The notes: generated by a model from the letters alone, not told the origin. Counted from the stretch's first letter, positions 43,973 to 53,539 are shown. The stretch: DNA of 56,136 nucleotides from DAHUYF01 sp035509275 (GCA_035509275.1 DATJLU010000180.1:1-56136), one strand, 5' to 3'. Numbers and translations are program-made.

Positions 43973-44665
43973 CTAATCGAATTCCGGCAGCCCTTCGGTC
44001 GCGCGCCATTCGCGCATCAGCACGCGGCGCCGGCGCGGGAGGGGGTCTCCCGTCTCGGCCAGCGCGAGGATGCGATCGGTGCGGAAATGGCGGTAGGCCT
44101 GGCGCAGCTCGCACCAGGCGGCGAGCAGCCGCACCCGCTCGTAGAAGGTGAGCGCGATCGGCCAGATCCGCCGCTCGGTACGGTTGCCAACCTCGTCGCC
44201 ATAGCTGATCCAGATTTTGCGCTCGGCGCGGATCGCCTGGCGCAGCAGCGCGAGATCGACGCCGTCAGGCGCCGCCGGCCGGCGCGGCGCCGACAGCAGC
44301 CCCAGGCTCGCCACATCGTCGCGCCGGTTTTCCGGCAGCACCGCGGTGATCTTGGCCAGCGCGTCGCGCGCCGCGCGGGCGAGCGGCGCGTCGGCGGATT
44401 GCGCCACCATGCGCGAGCCGAGCACCACCGCCTCGATCTCCTCGGCGTTGAACATGAGCGGCGGAAGCGTGTAGCCCTCGCGCAGCACGAAGCCGACGCC
44501 GGCCTCGCCTTCGACCGGCGCGCCGGTGGCGGCAAGGCTGCCGATGTCGCGATAGATGGTGCGCAGCGAGACACCGAGCTCGGAGGCCAGCACGGCGCCG
44601 GCCACCGGCCGGCGATGCCGCCGCAGAATCTGGATCAGCGCAAGCAACCGCTCGGAGCGCGACAT
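43973..44665 (-). CDS. YafY-type HTH-WYL transcriptional regulator
   Basis: 230 aa from the ATG for MSRSERLLALIQILRRHRRP. An HTH_11-type DNA-binding domain (ASELGVSLRTIYRDIGSLAA) precedes a WYL domain (VDLALLRQAIRAERKIWISY, then WPIALTFYERVRLLAAWCEL). WYL proteins respond to nucleotides or ligands. The end (LMREWRATEGLPEF) is typical of the YafY group. It lies 56 bp downstream of the CGNR gene on the same strand. Confidence 0.88.
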   Translation of the reverse strand: MSRSERLLALIQILRRHRRPVAGAVLASELGVSLRTIYRDIGSLAATGAPVEGEAGVGFVLREGYTLPPLMFNAEEIEAVVLGSRMVAQSADAPLARAARDALAKITAVLPENRRDDVASLGLLSAPRRPAAPDGVDLALLRQAIRAERKIWISYGDEVGNRTERRIWPIALTFYERVRLLAAWCELRQAYRHFRTDRILALAETGDPLPRRRRVLMREWRATEGLPEFD

Positions 44666-44720
44666 GGCGTGATCCTTGCGCCACCGCCGGCGCGCGGCAA
44701 GAGGCGGCAACGCGCCTCCG

Positions 44721-45347
44721 TCACACCGCCCGTCCTTTCTTGCGCGCGTAATGGCGATGCGCCTTGGCGCGGTTGCCGCAGGCGCTCATCGAGCACCAGC
44801 GTCGATTGCCGCTTTTGCTGTCGTCGATGAACAGCCACTCGCAGTCGGGATTGGCGCAATGCCGGACCTTGGCGAGCCGCTTGCCCACCAGCAGATCCCC
44901 CGCCGACCACAGCACCGGCGTCAACAGCTGCATCGCGCCGGGCGCGCCCTCGCCAACGCGCCAGCCGAAGCCCGCTTCCGTCGCAGCGATCGCACGCCGC
45001 TCCGCCACCGCCGCCAGCGCCCGGTTGAGCCACGCGAGAGCGACCGGCAGGGGCGCGGATTTCTCGGCCAAGGCGTAGAAGAGGCGATAGATCGCCTCGC
45101 GCAGCTCGATGGCCTCGGTCCGCAGTGCCACCGCTGCCGCGGGCTCGGCCGCGGCCCAGGCTGCGAGCATTTCGGCCCGCGCCGCCGGTAGCCCGGTCTT
45201 GGCGGCGCACCAGGCGACGAGCTCGGCAAAGCCGCGCAGCTCCTCCCTCGGCTCGGCGGTGCCGCGCCAATAGCGGGTATTGGCGAAATCGAGGCAGAGC
45301 TCCTCGCCGGGCGCGGCAATCCAGGGCGTATCGGCTCCGTCGATCAT
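44721..45347 (-). CDS. ABATE/CGNR zinc-finger transcriptional regulator
   Basis: 208 aa. The N-terminal ABATE ligand-binding-like domain starts GEELCLDFANTRYWRG. The C-terminal CGNR zinc finger is CANPDCEWLFIDDSKSGNRR, then WCSMSACGNRAKAHRHYAR, with four Cys and the CGNR motif that binds DNA. It is divergent from the VOC gene. Two to three copies of a TAACCG-type site lie in the 92 bp between them and are its likely operators. Confidence 0.88.
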   Translation of the reverse strand: MIDGADTPWIAAPGEELCLDFANTRYWRGTAEPREELRGFAELVAWCAAKTGLPAARAEMLAAWAAAEPAAAVALRTEAIELREAIYRLFYALAEKSAPLPVALAWLNRALAAVAERRAIAATEAGFGWRVGEGAPGAMQLLTPVLWSAGDLLVGKRLAKVRHCANPDCEWLFIDDSKSGNRRWCSMSACGNRAKAHRHYARKKGRAV

Positions 45348-45360
45348 GTCATTCCCATAC

Positions 45361-45422
45361 TAACCGACATGAGGGTTGACAAGGTCTAGCCGGTATGATG
45401 CCATATAACCGGCTTGATGGTT
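45361..45422. promoter_or_regulatory. Repeated operator-like sites between the CGNR regulator and VOC genes
   Basis: TAACCGACATGAGGGTT (45361-45377) and TAACCGGCTTGATGGTT (45406-45422) match at 14 of 17 positions and have AACC/GGTT ends. A weaker copy, TAGCCGGTATGATGCCA, is at 45387-45403. A TTGACA-like box (45375-45380) overlaps the end of the first copy. These sites probably allow the CGNR protein to control both genes. Confidence 0.6.
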
Positions 45423-45439
45423 ATAGAAAGGGCGGCAAA

Positions 45440-45811
45440 ATGCTCGACCATGTTTCGCTCGGCGTGCGCAACATCGACGCGGCACGGCGCTTCTACAGCG
45501 CATCCTTGAAGCCGCTGGGCTACCGGCTGCTGCATGACGGCTCGACCTCGCTCGGCTATGGCGACGGCCATGCCGGGCTCTGGGTGCTGGCGGCCGAGCA
45601 CCCGGTGCCGGCGGACGAGAAATCGGGGCTCCATCTCTGCTTCTCCGCGCCGAACCGCGCCGCGGTCGATGCCTTCCACCAGGCGGCGCTGACCGCGGGC
45701 GGCAAGGACAATGGCGCGCCGGGGCTGCGCGCCGATTACGGCACCGGCTATTACGCCGCCTTCATCGTCGATCCCGACGGCTACCGTCTCGAGGCGTATT
45801 GCGGGAAATAG
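45440..45811 (+). CDS. VOC-family (glyoxalase/bleomycin-resistance fold) protein
   Basis: 123 aa from the ATG for MLDHVSLGVRNIDAARRFYS; an ATG at 45395 lies inside the operator region. Both betaalphabetabetabeta halves are present (ALKPLGY-like KPLGYRLL, then FIVDPDGYRLEAYC). The His and Glu positions (DHVSLG, LEAYC) match the family's metal ligands. The substrate is unknown. It is a probable target of the divergent CGNR regulator. Confidence 0.85.
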   Translation: MLDHVSLGVRNIDAARRFYSASLKPLGYRLLHDGSTSLGYGDGHAGLWVLAAEHPVPADEKSGLHLCFSAPNRAAVDAFHQAALTAGGKDNGAPGLRADYGTGYYAAFIVDPDGYRLEAYCGK

Positions 45812-45815
45812 GACC

Positions 45816-45878
45816 ACAGAGGACGGACGACAGAGGACAGATGCGATCGCTTTCTGTCGTCCGTCGTCTCTCCTCTGT
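45816..45878. repeat. Intergenic palindrome between convergent genes
   Basis: ACAGAGGA (45816-45823) and CGGACGACAG (45824-45833) pair with TCCTCTGT (45871-45878) and CTGTCGTCCG (45854-45863), with a 7-nt bulge in the right arm. The block lies between the VOC and methyltransferase genes, which converge. It may act as a bidirectional terminator or belong to the dispersed palindromes of this genome. Confidence 0.65.
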
Positions 45879-45887
45879 CGTCTGACG

Positions 45888-46547
45888 TTACGCCACTTTG
45901 GCGATCGTGCCCGCGGTGCGCTCGAAGCGCCAGACGAAGGCCGGCGGCAGGTTGCGCCAGACGCGGGCCGCGACGCGGCCGGAGATGGCGAAGTCGCGCG
46001 CCGGCAAAGGCGAGGCTATGCCATAGGTGAACTGCACCAGCGATCCGCGCTCGCCGAGCAGGGCAAAGCTCTGCTCGACGATGCGATGGCGCAGGCGCTT
46101 GGGCATCGACAGCAGCGGCAGGCTCGAGACGATGGCCGAGGCGCTGCTGATGCCCAAAGGGCGCAGCAGCGCTACCAGCTGCGCCGCATCGCCGCGCAGC
46201 ACGCGCAGCCCCGGGAATTGCTCCACCAACCGGCGATGGAGCCGCTCTTCGCGCTCGACCACGATGAGCCTTTCGGGCGCCAGCCCCGCGGCGAGCAGCG
46301 CGCGGGTGATGCTGCCGGTGCCGCCGCCGAGCTCGATGACGAGACGCGCCTGACGGATATCGACCTGCTGCGCCATCGCCCGGGCGAGGTACCGACTCGA
46401 CGGCGCCAGTGCTCCGATCCGGTGCGGTGCCTTCAGCCAGCAGCCGAGGAAAAGCGCCAGCTCCGGGTCGACGCCGTTCGCCCGGGGTCGCTCCGAGCGC
46501 GTCCCGTGATGTCCTAAAGCTTTGAAGTCCCGGATAATTCCGTTCAC
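45888..46547 (-). CDS. SAM-dependent methyltransferase (PmtA-like phospholipid N-methyltransferase)
   Basis: 219 aa from a GTG with GGGGGG 6 nt upstream. SAM-binding motif I is LVIELGGGTGSITRALL; VVEREERLHRRL is motif II. The FLGCWLKAPHRIGALAPSS start and SLPLLSMPKRLR are characteristic of the PmtA/phosphatidylethanolamine methyltransferase group. It may methylate phosphatidylethanolamine toward phosphatidylcholine; rRNA or other substrates are not excluded. The open frame that continues upstream to 49241 is antisense to the dehydrogenase gene and is not real. Confidence 0.82.
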   Translation of the reverse strand: MNGIIRDFKALGHHGTRSERPRANGVDPELALFLGCWLKAPHRIGALAPSSRYLARAMAQQVDIRQARLVIELGGGTGSITRALLAAGLAPERLIVVEREERLHRRLVEQFPGLRVLRGDAAQLVALLRPLGISSASAIVSSLPLLSMPKRLRHRIVEQSFALLGERGSLVQFTYGIASPLPARDFAISGRVAARVWRNLPPAFVWRFERTAGTIAKVA

Positions 46548-46736
46548 GATCGTCCCCCCAAGCGGCATCTCGGGCCGGCCTGCTTTACACTTTGGTTTAA
46601 CCCCATAACAGTAAAGTGCGGTCCGCCGCCAGTCCAAATTGCAAAAAAAAGCGGCAGGGGGAATGCTGGGGACACCGCCTCGATTGTCATCACCGATCGT
46701 TAGCCTGTCAGTAGGGCGCTCGGAGGACGCAGTAAG

Positions 46737-49700
46737 ATGCCTATGGAGCAGCAGAAGTACGACGCCGTCGAAGCCGCCGCGGAATTGGCCGCGCAACGCC
46801 TCAAAGGCGCCCGCGGCAGCGACGTCGCCCGCTTCCTCCGCCAGTTCTACGGTCACGTTCCGCCCGAGGACATTCTCACCCGCACGGCCGATGAGCTCTA
46901 TGGCGCGGCACTGTCGCTCTGGCGCTTCGCCGAGACGCGTGCTTCCGGCCGCGCCAAGCTGCGCGTCATCAACCCGCGGCTCGAGGAACACGGCTGGCGC
47001 TCGTCGCGCACCGTCGTCGAGATCGTCAACGACGACATGCCCTTCCTCGTCGACAGCATCACCACCGCGCTGGCGCAGCGCGGCGCCACCGTGCATCTCG
47101 TCATCCACCCGATCCTGCGCATCGCGCGCGACGACAGCGGCCGCCTGACCAAGCTGTTCGAGCTCGACGCCAAGGTGAATGGCGAGGCGCTGCGCGAATC
47201 CTGCATGCATATCGAGATCAGCGAGGAGACCGACCCCGCCCGCCTTGCCGAGCTCGCGGCCACGCTCGAGCACGTGCTGGCCGAAGTGCGCGTCGCGGTC
47301 GAGGATTGGCAGAAGATGCGCCGGCGCCTCGCCGACATCGTGGGAGACCTCAAGGCGAATCCGCCGCCGCTGCCGGCTGCCGAGCGCGAAGAGGCGCTCG
47401 ACTTCCTCGGCTGGCTCGACGATGACAATTTCACCTTCCTCGGCTTCCGCGAATACCGCTTCGGCAAGGGCCGCGAGGGCGGACTCGACATCGTTCCCGG
47501 CAGCGGTCTCGGGATCCTGCGCGACGACGGCTATGCGATCTTCGACGGGCTGAGGAACTTCGCCACCCTGCCGCCCGATGTGCGTGAATTCCTGCGCGAG
47601 CCGCGCCTGCTGATGCTGAGCAAGTCGAACCGGCGCGCGGTGGTCCATCGCCCCGTCCATATGGACGTGATCTGCGTCAAGATATTCGATGCCGAAGGCA
47701 AGGCGGCGGGCGAGCGCCTCTTCGCCGGGCTCTTCACCTCGCTCGCTTATAGCCGCAGCCCGCGGCAGATCCCGCTGCTCCGCCGCAAGGTCGAGCATGT
47801 GATGAAGCGCTCCGGCTTCGGCACGCAGAGCCACGACGGCAAGGCGCTGCAGCACATCCTCGACACTTACCCGCGCGACGAGCTGTTCCAGATCGCCGAG
47901 GACGAGCTCTTCACCACGGTGCTCGGCATTCTCAATCTGCAGGAGCGTCAGCGCGTCGCCCTCTTCGTGCGCCGCGACCCGTTCGAGCGTTTCGTCTCCT
48001 GTGTCGTCTATGTGCCGCGCGAGCGCTACGACACGGCGCTGCGCCAGCGCTTCGCCGCCATTCTCGAAGAGTCCTTCGGCGGCACCGTCGATACCTTCGC
48101 CACCCAGCTCGACGAGTCGGTGCTGGGCCGCGTCCATTTCATCCTGCGCACCAAGCCGGGGCAGCTTGCGCTCGTCGATGTCGGGCAGGTCGAGAAGCGG
48201 CTCGCGCAAGCGGCGCGGAGCTGGGCGGACCGCCTCGCCGATGCGCTTGCCGATTCGCTCGGCGAGGAGCTCGGCACCATGCTGCTCCGCCGCTATGGCG
48301 ATGCCTTCCCCACCGCCTACCGCGAGCGCTTCAATGCCGCGCTCGCCGTCTATGATATCGAGCGCTTCGAAGAGCTGCGGCAGCGCGGCGGCATCGCCGT
48401 CTGCCTCTACCGCACGCTCGAGAGCGGCGAGTCGGAGCTGCGCTTCAAGATCTATCGCCAGGGCGCGCCGCTGGCGCTTTCCGACGTACTGCCGGTGCTG
48501 GAGCATCTCGGCGTCAAGGTGATCGCGGAAGTGCCGTACGCCGTGACCCCGGCCGAGAGCGCCGCGTTGTCGCTGCAGGATTTCAGCCTGACCGCGCCCG
48601 CCGGCGGCGTCGATGTGACGCGCGACCGCGCCCGCTTCGAAGAGGCGTTCCTGGAGATCTGGTCCGGCGCGATGGAGAGCGACGGGCTCAATCGCCTCGT
48701 GCTCGGCGCCGGGCTCTCCTGGCGCCAGGTGACGGTGCTGCGGCTTTATTCGAAGCTGCTGCGCCAGGCCGGCAGCGCCTATAGCCAGGCCTATATGGAG
48801 GATGCTCTCGCCGCGCATCCCGAGATCGCCGCCGGCCTGCTGGTGCTGTTCGAGCGCCGCTTCGATCCGGCGCTCGAGGCCGATCGCGATACCGAGGAGA
48901 CGCGCGCCGCCGTCGCCGTCGAGCAAGCGCTCGATCGGGTGCAGGCGCTCGATGAAGACCGTATCCTGCGCAGCTATCTCCTGCTCATCCGCAAGAGTCT
49001 CCGCACCAACTACTTCCAGCGCCTGCCCTGGGGCGAGCCCAAGCCTTACCTCTCGGTGAAGCTCGCCAGCCACGAGATCGAGCTGCTGCCGCTGCCGCGC
49101 CCGCTTTACGAGATCTATGTGCTCAGCCCGCGCGTCGAGGGCGTGCATCTGCGCGCCGGCCGGGTAGCGCGCGGCGGCATCCGCTGGTCCGATCGCAAGG
49201 AGGATTTCCGCACCGAGATCCTCGGCCTGATGAAGGCGCAAGTGGTGAAGAACGCCGTCATCGTGCCGACCGGCTCAAAGGGCGGCTTTGTCGTGAAGCG
49301 CGCCGGCCTCACGCGCGAGGCATGGCAGACCGAAGGCATCGAGTGCTACAAGACGCTGCTGCGCGGGCTGCTCGACCTCACCGACAACATCGTCGGCGAT
49401 GCGATCGTGCCGCCGGCCGCGGTGGTACGCCATGACGGCGACGATCCCTATCTCGTCGTCGCCGCCGACAAGGGTACGGCAACCTTCTCCGACATCGCCA
49501 ACGAAGTTTCCGCCGAATACGGCTTCTGGCTCGGCGATGCCTTCGCCTCGGGCGGCTCCGAGGGCTACGACCACAAGAAGCTCGGCATCACCGCGCGCGG
49601 CGCCTGGGAGACGGTGAAGCGCAACTTCCGCGAGCGCGGCGTCGACATTCAGAGCACCGATTTCACCGTCGCCGGCGTCGGCGACATGTCCGGCGACGTC

Positions 49701-51536
49701 TTCGGCAACGGCATGCTGCGCTCGGAGCATATCAAGCTCGTCGCCGCCTTCGATCACCGCCACATCTTCCTCGATCCCGATCCCGATCCGGCGCGCAGCT
49801 TCGCCGAGCGCAAGCGGCTCTACGATCTGCCGCGCTCGAGCTGGGCCGATTACGATCGCAAGCTGATTTCGGCCGGCGGCGGTGTTTTCGAGCGCAACCT
49901 CAAATCGATCGAGCTCAGCGAGCCGGTGCGCCGGCGCCTTGCCGTCGCCGACAAGGCGCTGACGCCGGCGGAGCTGATCCAGGCGATCCTGCGCGCCCCC
50001 GTCGACCTGTTGTGGTTTGGCGGGATCGGCACTTATGTCAAAGCGAAAGCCGAACGTCACGCCGATGTCGGCGACCGCGCCAATGACGGGCTCCGCGTCG
50101 ATGCTGATACGCTCCGCGCGCCGGTGATCGGCGAAGGCGCCAACCTCGCGTTGACCCAGCGCGGGCGCATTGCCTTCGCCTTGAAGGGCGGCCGCGTCGA
50201 CACCGATGCCATCGACAACTCGGCCGGCGTCGATACCAGCGACCATGAGGTCAATATCAAGATCGTGCTGGACGCGGTGGTGCGCGCCGGCGATCTCACG
50301 GTGAAGCAGCGCAACACATTGCTGCACGGGACCGCCGATGCCGTCGCCGATCTGGTCCTCGCCGACAACTACCTGCAGGGGTTGACGCTCACCTTGGCCG
50401 AGGCCCAGCACGCCGAGCGGATCGATCAACAGCTTCGCGTCATGCGCGCGCTGGAGCGGTCGGGCGAGCTCGATCGCGCCGTCGAGTTCCTGCCCAGCGA
50501 CGAGGAGCTCACCGCGCGCGCCGCCTCGGGCCATGGCTTGACGCGTCCCGAGCTCGCCGTGCTCATGGCTTATGTCAAGACCTCGCTGGCGCATGAGCTC
50601 GCGCATTCGGACCTCCCCGCCGATCCGCAGCTCGAGCGCGATCTTCTGGCCTATTTCCCGTCGGTTCTGGTCGAACGCTTCCGCGCCGCGATCGCGGCGC
50701 ACCGGCTGCGCAACGAGATCATCGCCACGGTCGCGGCCAACGATCTCGTCAACCATGCCGGCATCACCTTCCTCGCCGAGATGCGCGAGCGCACCGGCCG
50801 GGCTCCCGGCGACATCACGCGCGCCTACATGATCGTGAAGCAGGTCTTCGATCTCGAAACCCTGTGGCGCGCCGTGAGCCGGCTCGACAACGTGGTGAGC
50901 GCGCAGACTCAGACCGAGATGCTGCTGGCCGGCAGTCGGCTCATGGAGCGCGCCACCGCCTGGTTCCTGCGCGGCGGCGGCCCGCTCGACATCGAGGCGC
51001 AGGCCGATACCTTCCGCCCCGGCATCGACTCGCTGGCCGACCACATCTCCGAGATCCTGCCGCCGCCGCAGCGCGCCGAGCTGGCGCGCCGCGCCGAGGC
51101 GCTGATCGAGCGCGGCGTGCCCTCGGAGGCGGCGCTGATGGCGGCGCGGCTCGACTTCCTCGTCTCCGCCGTCGACATCGTGCGGCTCGGCCTTGGCAGC
51201 GGCATGGGCATCGTCGATGTCGGCCGCGGTTTCTATGCCGTCGGCGCCCGCTTCCGTCTCGACGCGATGCGCATGGCGGCGCGGCGGCTGAAGCCCCAGA
51301 CCGCGTGGCAGAAGGTGGCGATCGATGCGCTGCAAGAGGATTTCTACGCGCATCAGGCCGAGTTCACCGCCAAAGCGATCGCCGAGGGCCGCAATTTCGG
51401 CCCCTGGCTCGAGGCCAATATCGACACGCTCGCCGGCGTCGAGCCCTTGCTGCGCGAGATCGAGGCGACGCCCACGCCCGATGTCGCCATGCTCATCGTC
51501 GCCAACCGCGCCCTCAAAGGCACGCTCGCGCGCTAG
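46737..51536 (+). CDS. NAD-specific glutamate dehydrogenase, large (180-kDa) class
   Basis: 1599 aa. NDDMPFLVDSITTAL, FLGWLDDDNFTFLGFREYRF and LEEHGWRSSRTVVEIV belong to the long N-terminal regulatory region with ACT-like domains. The catalytic centre has RGGIRWSDRKEDFRTEI, VPTGSKGGFVVKR (active-site Lys) and GVGDMSGDVFGNGMLRS (NAD-binding). This converts glutamate to 2-oxoglutarate and ammonia. Start: ATG at 46737 with GGAGG 10 nt upstream; an ATG at 46743 is nearby. Confidence 0.95.
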   Translation: MPMEQQKYDAVEAAAELAAQRLKGARGSDVARFLRQFYGHVPPEDILTRTADELYGAALSLWRFAETRASGRAKLRVINPRLEEHGWRSSRTVVEIVNDDMPFLVDSITTALAQRGATVHLVIHPILRIARDDSGRLTKLFELDAKVNGEALRESCMHIEISEETDPARLAELAATLEHVLAEVRVAVEDWQKMRRRLADIVGDLKANPPPLPAAEREEALDFLGWLDDDNFTFLGFREYRFGKGREGGLDIVPGSGLGILRDDGYAIFDGLRNFATLPPDVREFLREPRLLMLSKSNRRAVVHRPVHMDVICVKIFDAEGKAAGERLFAGLFTSLAYSRSPRQIPLLRRKVEHVMKRSGFGTQSHDGKALQHILDTYPRDELFQIAEDELFTTVLGILNLQERQRVALFVRRDPFERFVSCVVYVPRERYDTALRQRFAAILEESFGGTVDTFATQLDESVLGRVHFILRTKPGQLALVDVGQVEKRLAQAARSWADRLADALADSLGEELGTMLLRRYGDAFPTAYRERFNAALAVYDIERFEELRQRGGIAVCLYRTLESGESELRFKIYRQGAPLALSDVLPVLEHLGVKVIAEVPYAVTPAESAALSLQDFSLTAPAGGVDVTRDRARFEEAFLEIWSGAMESDGLNRLVLGAGLSWRQVTVLRLYSKLLRQAGSAYSQAYMEDALAAHPEIAAGLLVLFERRFDPALEADRDTEETRAAVAVEQALDRVQALDEDRILRSYLLLIRKSLRTNYFQRLPWGEPKPYLSVKLASHEIELLPLPRPLYEIYVLSPRVEGVHLRAGRVARGGIRWSDRKEDFRTEILGLMKAQVVKNAVIVPTGSKGGFVVKRAGLTREAWQTEGIECYKTLLRGLLDLTDNIVGDAIVPPAAVVRHDGDDPYLVVAADKGTATFSDIANEVSAEYGFWLGDAFASGGSEGYDHKKLGITARGAWETVKRNFRERGVDIQSTDFTVAGVGDMSGDVFGNGMLRSEHIKLVAAFDHRHIFLDPDPDPARSFAERKRLYDLPRSSWADYDRKLISAGGGVFERNLKSIELSEPVRRRLAVADKALTPAELIQAILRAPVDLLWFGGIGTYVKAKAERHADVGDRANDGLRVDADTLRAPVIGEGANLALTQRGRIAFALKGGRVDTDAIDNSAGVDTSDHEVNIKIVLDAVVRAGDLTVKQRNTLLHGTADAVADLVLADNYLQGLTLTLAEAQHAERIDQQLRVMRALERSGELDRAVEFLPSDEELTARAASGHGLTRPELAVLMAYVKTSLAHELAHSDLPADPQLERDLLAYFPSVLVERFRAAIAAHRLRNEIIATVAANDLVNHAGITFLAEMRERTGRAPGDITRAYMIVKQVFDLETLWRAVSRLDNVVSAQTQTEMLLAGSRLMERATAWFLRGGGPLDIEAQADTFRPGIDSLADHISEILPPPQRAELARRAEALIERGVPSEAALMAARLDFLVSAVDIVRLGLGSGMGIVDVGRGFYAVGARFRLDAMRMAARRLKPQTAWQKVAIDALQEDFYAHQAEFTAKAIAEGRNFGPWLEANIDTLAGVEPLLREIEATPTPDVAMLIVANRALKGTLAR

Positions 51537-51632
51537 GCGGGCGGCGCCCCGAGCCGGCCGCAGGGCGCACCGGCCGAATTGCAGCTTGCCGCCGTCTCGC
51601 TATATCCTTCTGAGCAACAGAGGGAGAGGCGC

Positions 51633-52034
51633 ATGCCGCGGGACCAGGCTGGAGGAAGCGGGCGCAGGCCGTCGCGCAATGTGTTGGGCGAGCGGCTCGA
51701 GAGCTGCTCGGACAAGCCCGTGACGGGCTTCTTCCGCAATGGCTGTTGCGACACCTCGGCCGAGGATCGCGGCAGCCATACGGTGTGCGCGGTGATGACC
51801 GCCGAGTTTCTCGCCTTCTCCAAGGCGCGCGGCAATGATCTCTCGACAGCGGTGCCGGAATTCGGCTTTCCCGGCCTCAAGCCCGGCGATCGCTGGTGCC
51901 TCTGCGCGCCGCGCTGGCAGGAGGCGCTGGAGGCGGGGCAGGCGCCGCGGGTCGCGCTCCGCGCGACGCACGAAGGCGCGCTCGACTATTGTGCGCTCGA
52001 CGATTTGAAGCGCCACGCCGTCGATCTGGTGTGA
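51633..52034 (+). CDS. DUF2237 family protein
   Basis: 133 aa from an ATG with GAGGGAGAGG upstream. NVLGERLESCSDKPVTGFFRNG, CCDTSAEDRGSHTVCAVMTA and the tail GDRWCLCAPRWQEA match DUF2237, which keeps six or more cysteines. Function is unknown; structures of the family suggest a small metal or thiol protein. It is 97 bp after the dehydrogenase and just before the GFA gene. Confidence 0.85.
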   Translation: MPRDQAGGSGRRPSRNVLGERLESCSDKPVTGFFRNGCCDTSAEDRGSHTVCAVMTAEFLAFSKARGNDLSTAVPEFGFPGLKPGDRWCLCAPRWQEALEAGQAPRVALRATHEGALDYCALDDLKRHAVDLV

Positions 52035-52039
52035 CGGCG

Positions 52040-52519
52040 ATGCAGCTTCCGCTCACCGGCGGCTGCCAATGCGGCGCTGTCCGCTATGCGATCGACGCCG
52101 CGCCCGTCACCGTCTATGCCTGCCATTGCCGCGACTGCCAGCGCCAGACCGGCGCCGCCTTCGCGCTCTCCATGGTCGTCTCGCGCGCTGCGATCCGCAT
52201 CACCCACGGCGCCGCGCAGGAGTGGCTCCGTCCGGGCGCGGTGACGTCGAGCGGCACGCCGACGCTGTGCCTGCTCTGCGGCATCTGCGGTGCGCGCCTC
52301 TATCACTTGCCCGCGCGCAACCAGCAGGTGGCGGTGGTGAAGCCGGGAACCTTGGACGACACCTCCTGGCTGACGGCGGTCGGCCATATCTGGACCGCCA
52401 GCGCTCAGCCCTGGGTCGAGATCCCGGCGGCGACGGTGAATTTTCCCGGCCAGCCGCCGGATTTTGCCGCCCTGGCGGCAGCATGGCAGGCGCGGGGGGA
52501 GCCGGCGGCCGCCTCCTGA
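52040..52519 (+). CDS. GFA-family (glutathione-dependent formaldehyde-activating enzyme-like) protein
   Basis: 159 aa. Zinc sites are TGGCQCGAVRY, CHCRDCQRQTG and CLLCGICGARL, the Cys clusters of the Mss4-like GFA fold. A GTG at 52031 overlaps the DUF2237 stop and could be the start. The substrate is likely a small thiol adduct; glutathione dependence is by family only. Confidence 0.85.
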   Translation: MQLPLTGGCQCGAVRYAIDAAPVTVYACHCRDCQRQTGAAFALSMVVSRAAIRITHGAAQEWLRPGAVTSSGTPTLCLLCGICGARLYHLPARNQQVAVVKPGTLDDTSWLTAVGHIWTASAQPWVEIPAATVNFPGQPPDFAALAAAWQARGEPAAAS

Positions 52520-52549
52520 CGGCCGCCGGCCCGTACCCTCGCCGCGGCT

Positions 52550-53341
52550 TCAGTCGCTCACGGCGTCCTCGACATCGGCGATGAGCTCCGCCTGCGACAT
52601 CCAGACGAGATAGAGCTCGATCGGCTCGGCGAGGCCGCGCTGCAGCACCCGGAAGCAACGCTCGACTCGCGGAAAGCCGTAGCGCAGCATCGGCAGGTTC
52701 TTGCGCACCAGCGGCAGCGCCACGAAGCCGAAATGGAAATCGACGGCGTAGCGTGCCAGGAACATGCTGCGCGCCAGCAGCGGCAGATAGGAGGAGAGGC
52801 CGCGATTGCGCCAGCGCGGATGCGTCCAGAGCCGGCCCGTCATCGACACCGTGCCGGCGATGCTGCGCGGCGTCTCGGACAGCATCTCGACCGGCTCGTC
52901 CGCATGCGGCACGGTCGGGTCGTTGTCGTACCACACCGCCAGGCTCTCGATCATCGGATAGAGGCTGGTCAGGTGGAACAGCTTCCCGGCGATGCACGAG
53001 ACGAGGCGATCATCGCCCTCCACCACCTTGAGCCAGAACGAGCGCTCCGGGCTCATATCGTTGCAGCGCGGATCGAAGGCCGGGTTGACGCCGCCGCGAT
53101 AATCCTCCATCAGCGGCGTCGCCGCAGCGAAGGCCGCGAAGTCGTGCTCGATACTGATGCGAAGGCCGAGCTGCTCGATTTTTTCGACCAGTCGATCGAT
53201 GAACCAGGAGTAATGCTGCCGCGGCTCGAGCGCGATCTCCCAGCCGAAGCGCGACGGGACCGGGCGAGGCAGTCGCTCGGCCGCTTCGCTTTCGGCGCGA
53301 AGCAGGGTGCGGGCAAAGTGACGCGTCATAAATAGTGTCAT
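52550..53341 (-). CDS. GNAT-like acyltransferase-fold protein, function unknown
   Basis: 263 aa from an ATG with AGAGG 8 nt upstream; a further ATG lies at 53347. MTGRLWTHPRWRNRGLSSYL resembles the acetyl-CoA loop of GNAT enzymes, though without the full RxxGxG/A signature. Other stretches (HYSWFIDRLVEKIEQLGLRI and GVNPAFDPRCND) are unfamiliar to me. It is convergent with the GFA gene and divergent from the XRE gene, with 198 bp between starts. Confidence 0.6.
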   Translation of the reverse strand: MTLFMTRHFARTLLRAESEAAERLPRPVPSRFGWEIALEPRQHYSWFIDRLVEKIEQLGLRISIEHDFAAFAAATPLMEDYRGGVNPAFDPRCNDMSPERSFWLKVVEGDDRLVSCIAGKLFHLTSLYPMIESLAVWYDNDPTVPHADEPVEMLSETPRSIAGTVSMTGRLWTHPRWRNRGLSSYLPLLARSMFLARYAVDFHFGFVALPLVRKNLPMLRYGFPRVERCFRVLQRGLAEPIELYLVWMSQAELIADVEDAVSD

Positions 53342-53539
53342 GATCATATCCTCTATCTATAGGTGTGAGTGCGCGACGGTTAGTCGTTGCGCACACGAAA
53401 CTATCGGCCCTGAACGGAGAATTTCGCGAGTACCGAGCGTCTACAGGAGCTAGTACCTCGCGAGCGAGAGATTGATTTGATGGGGTACGCCGAAAAAGGG
53501 TATTGTCGTTCGACGTCGTTTCACCGAAAGGGGGTTGCC

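Noticed and set aside
46548..49241. N-terminal extension of the methyltransferase frame by about 900 codons
   Set aside because: It is antisense to NAD-GDH; a GTG with a strong ribosome site at 46547 gives the normal length of the family.
49275..51353. 692-codon open frame on the minus strand
   Set aside because: Antisense to the catalytic part of NAD-GDH, with no motif and Arg/His/Asp-rich composition.
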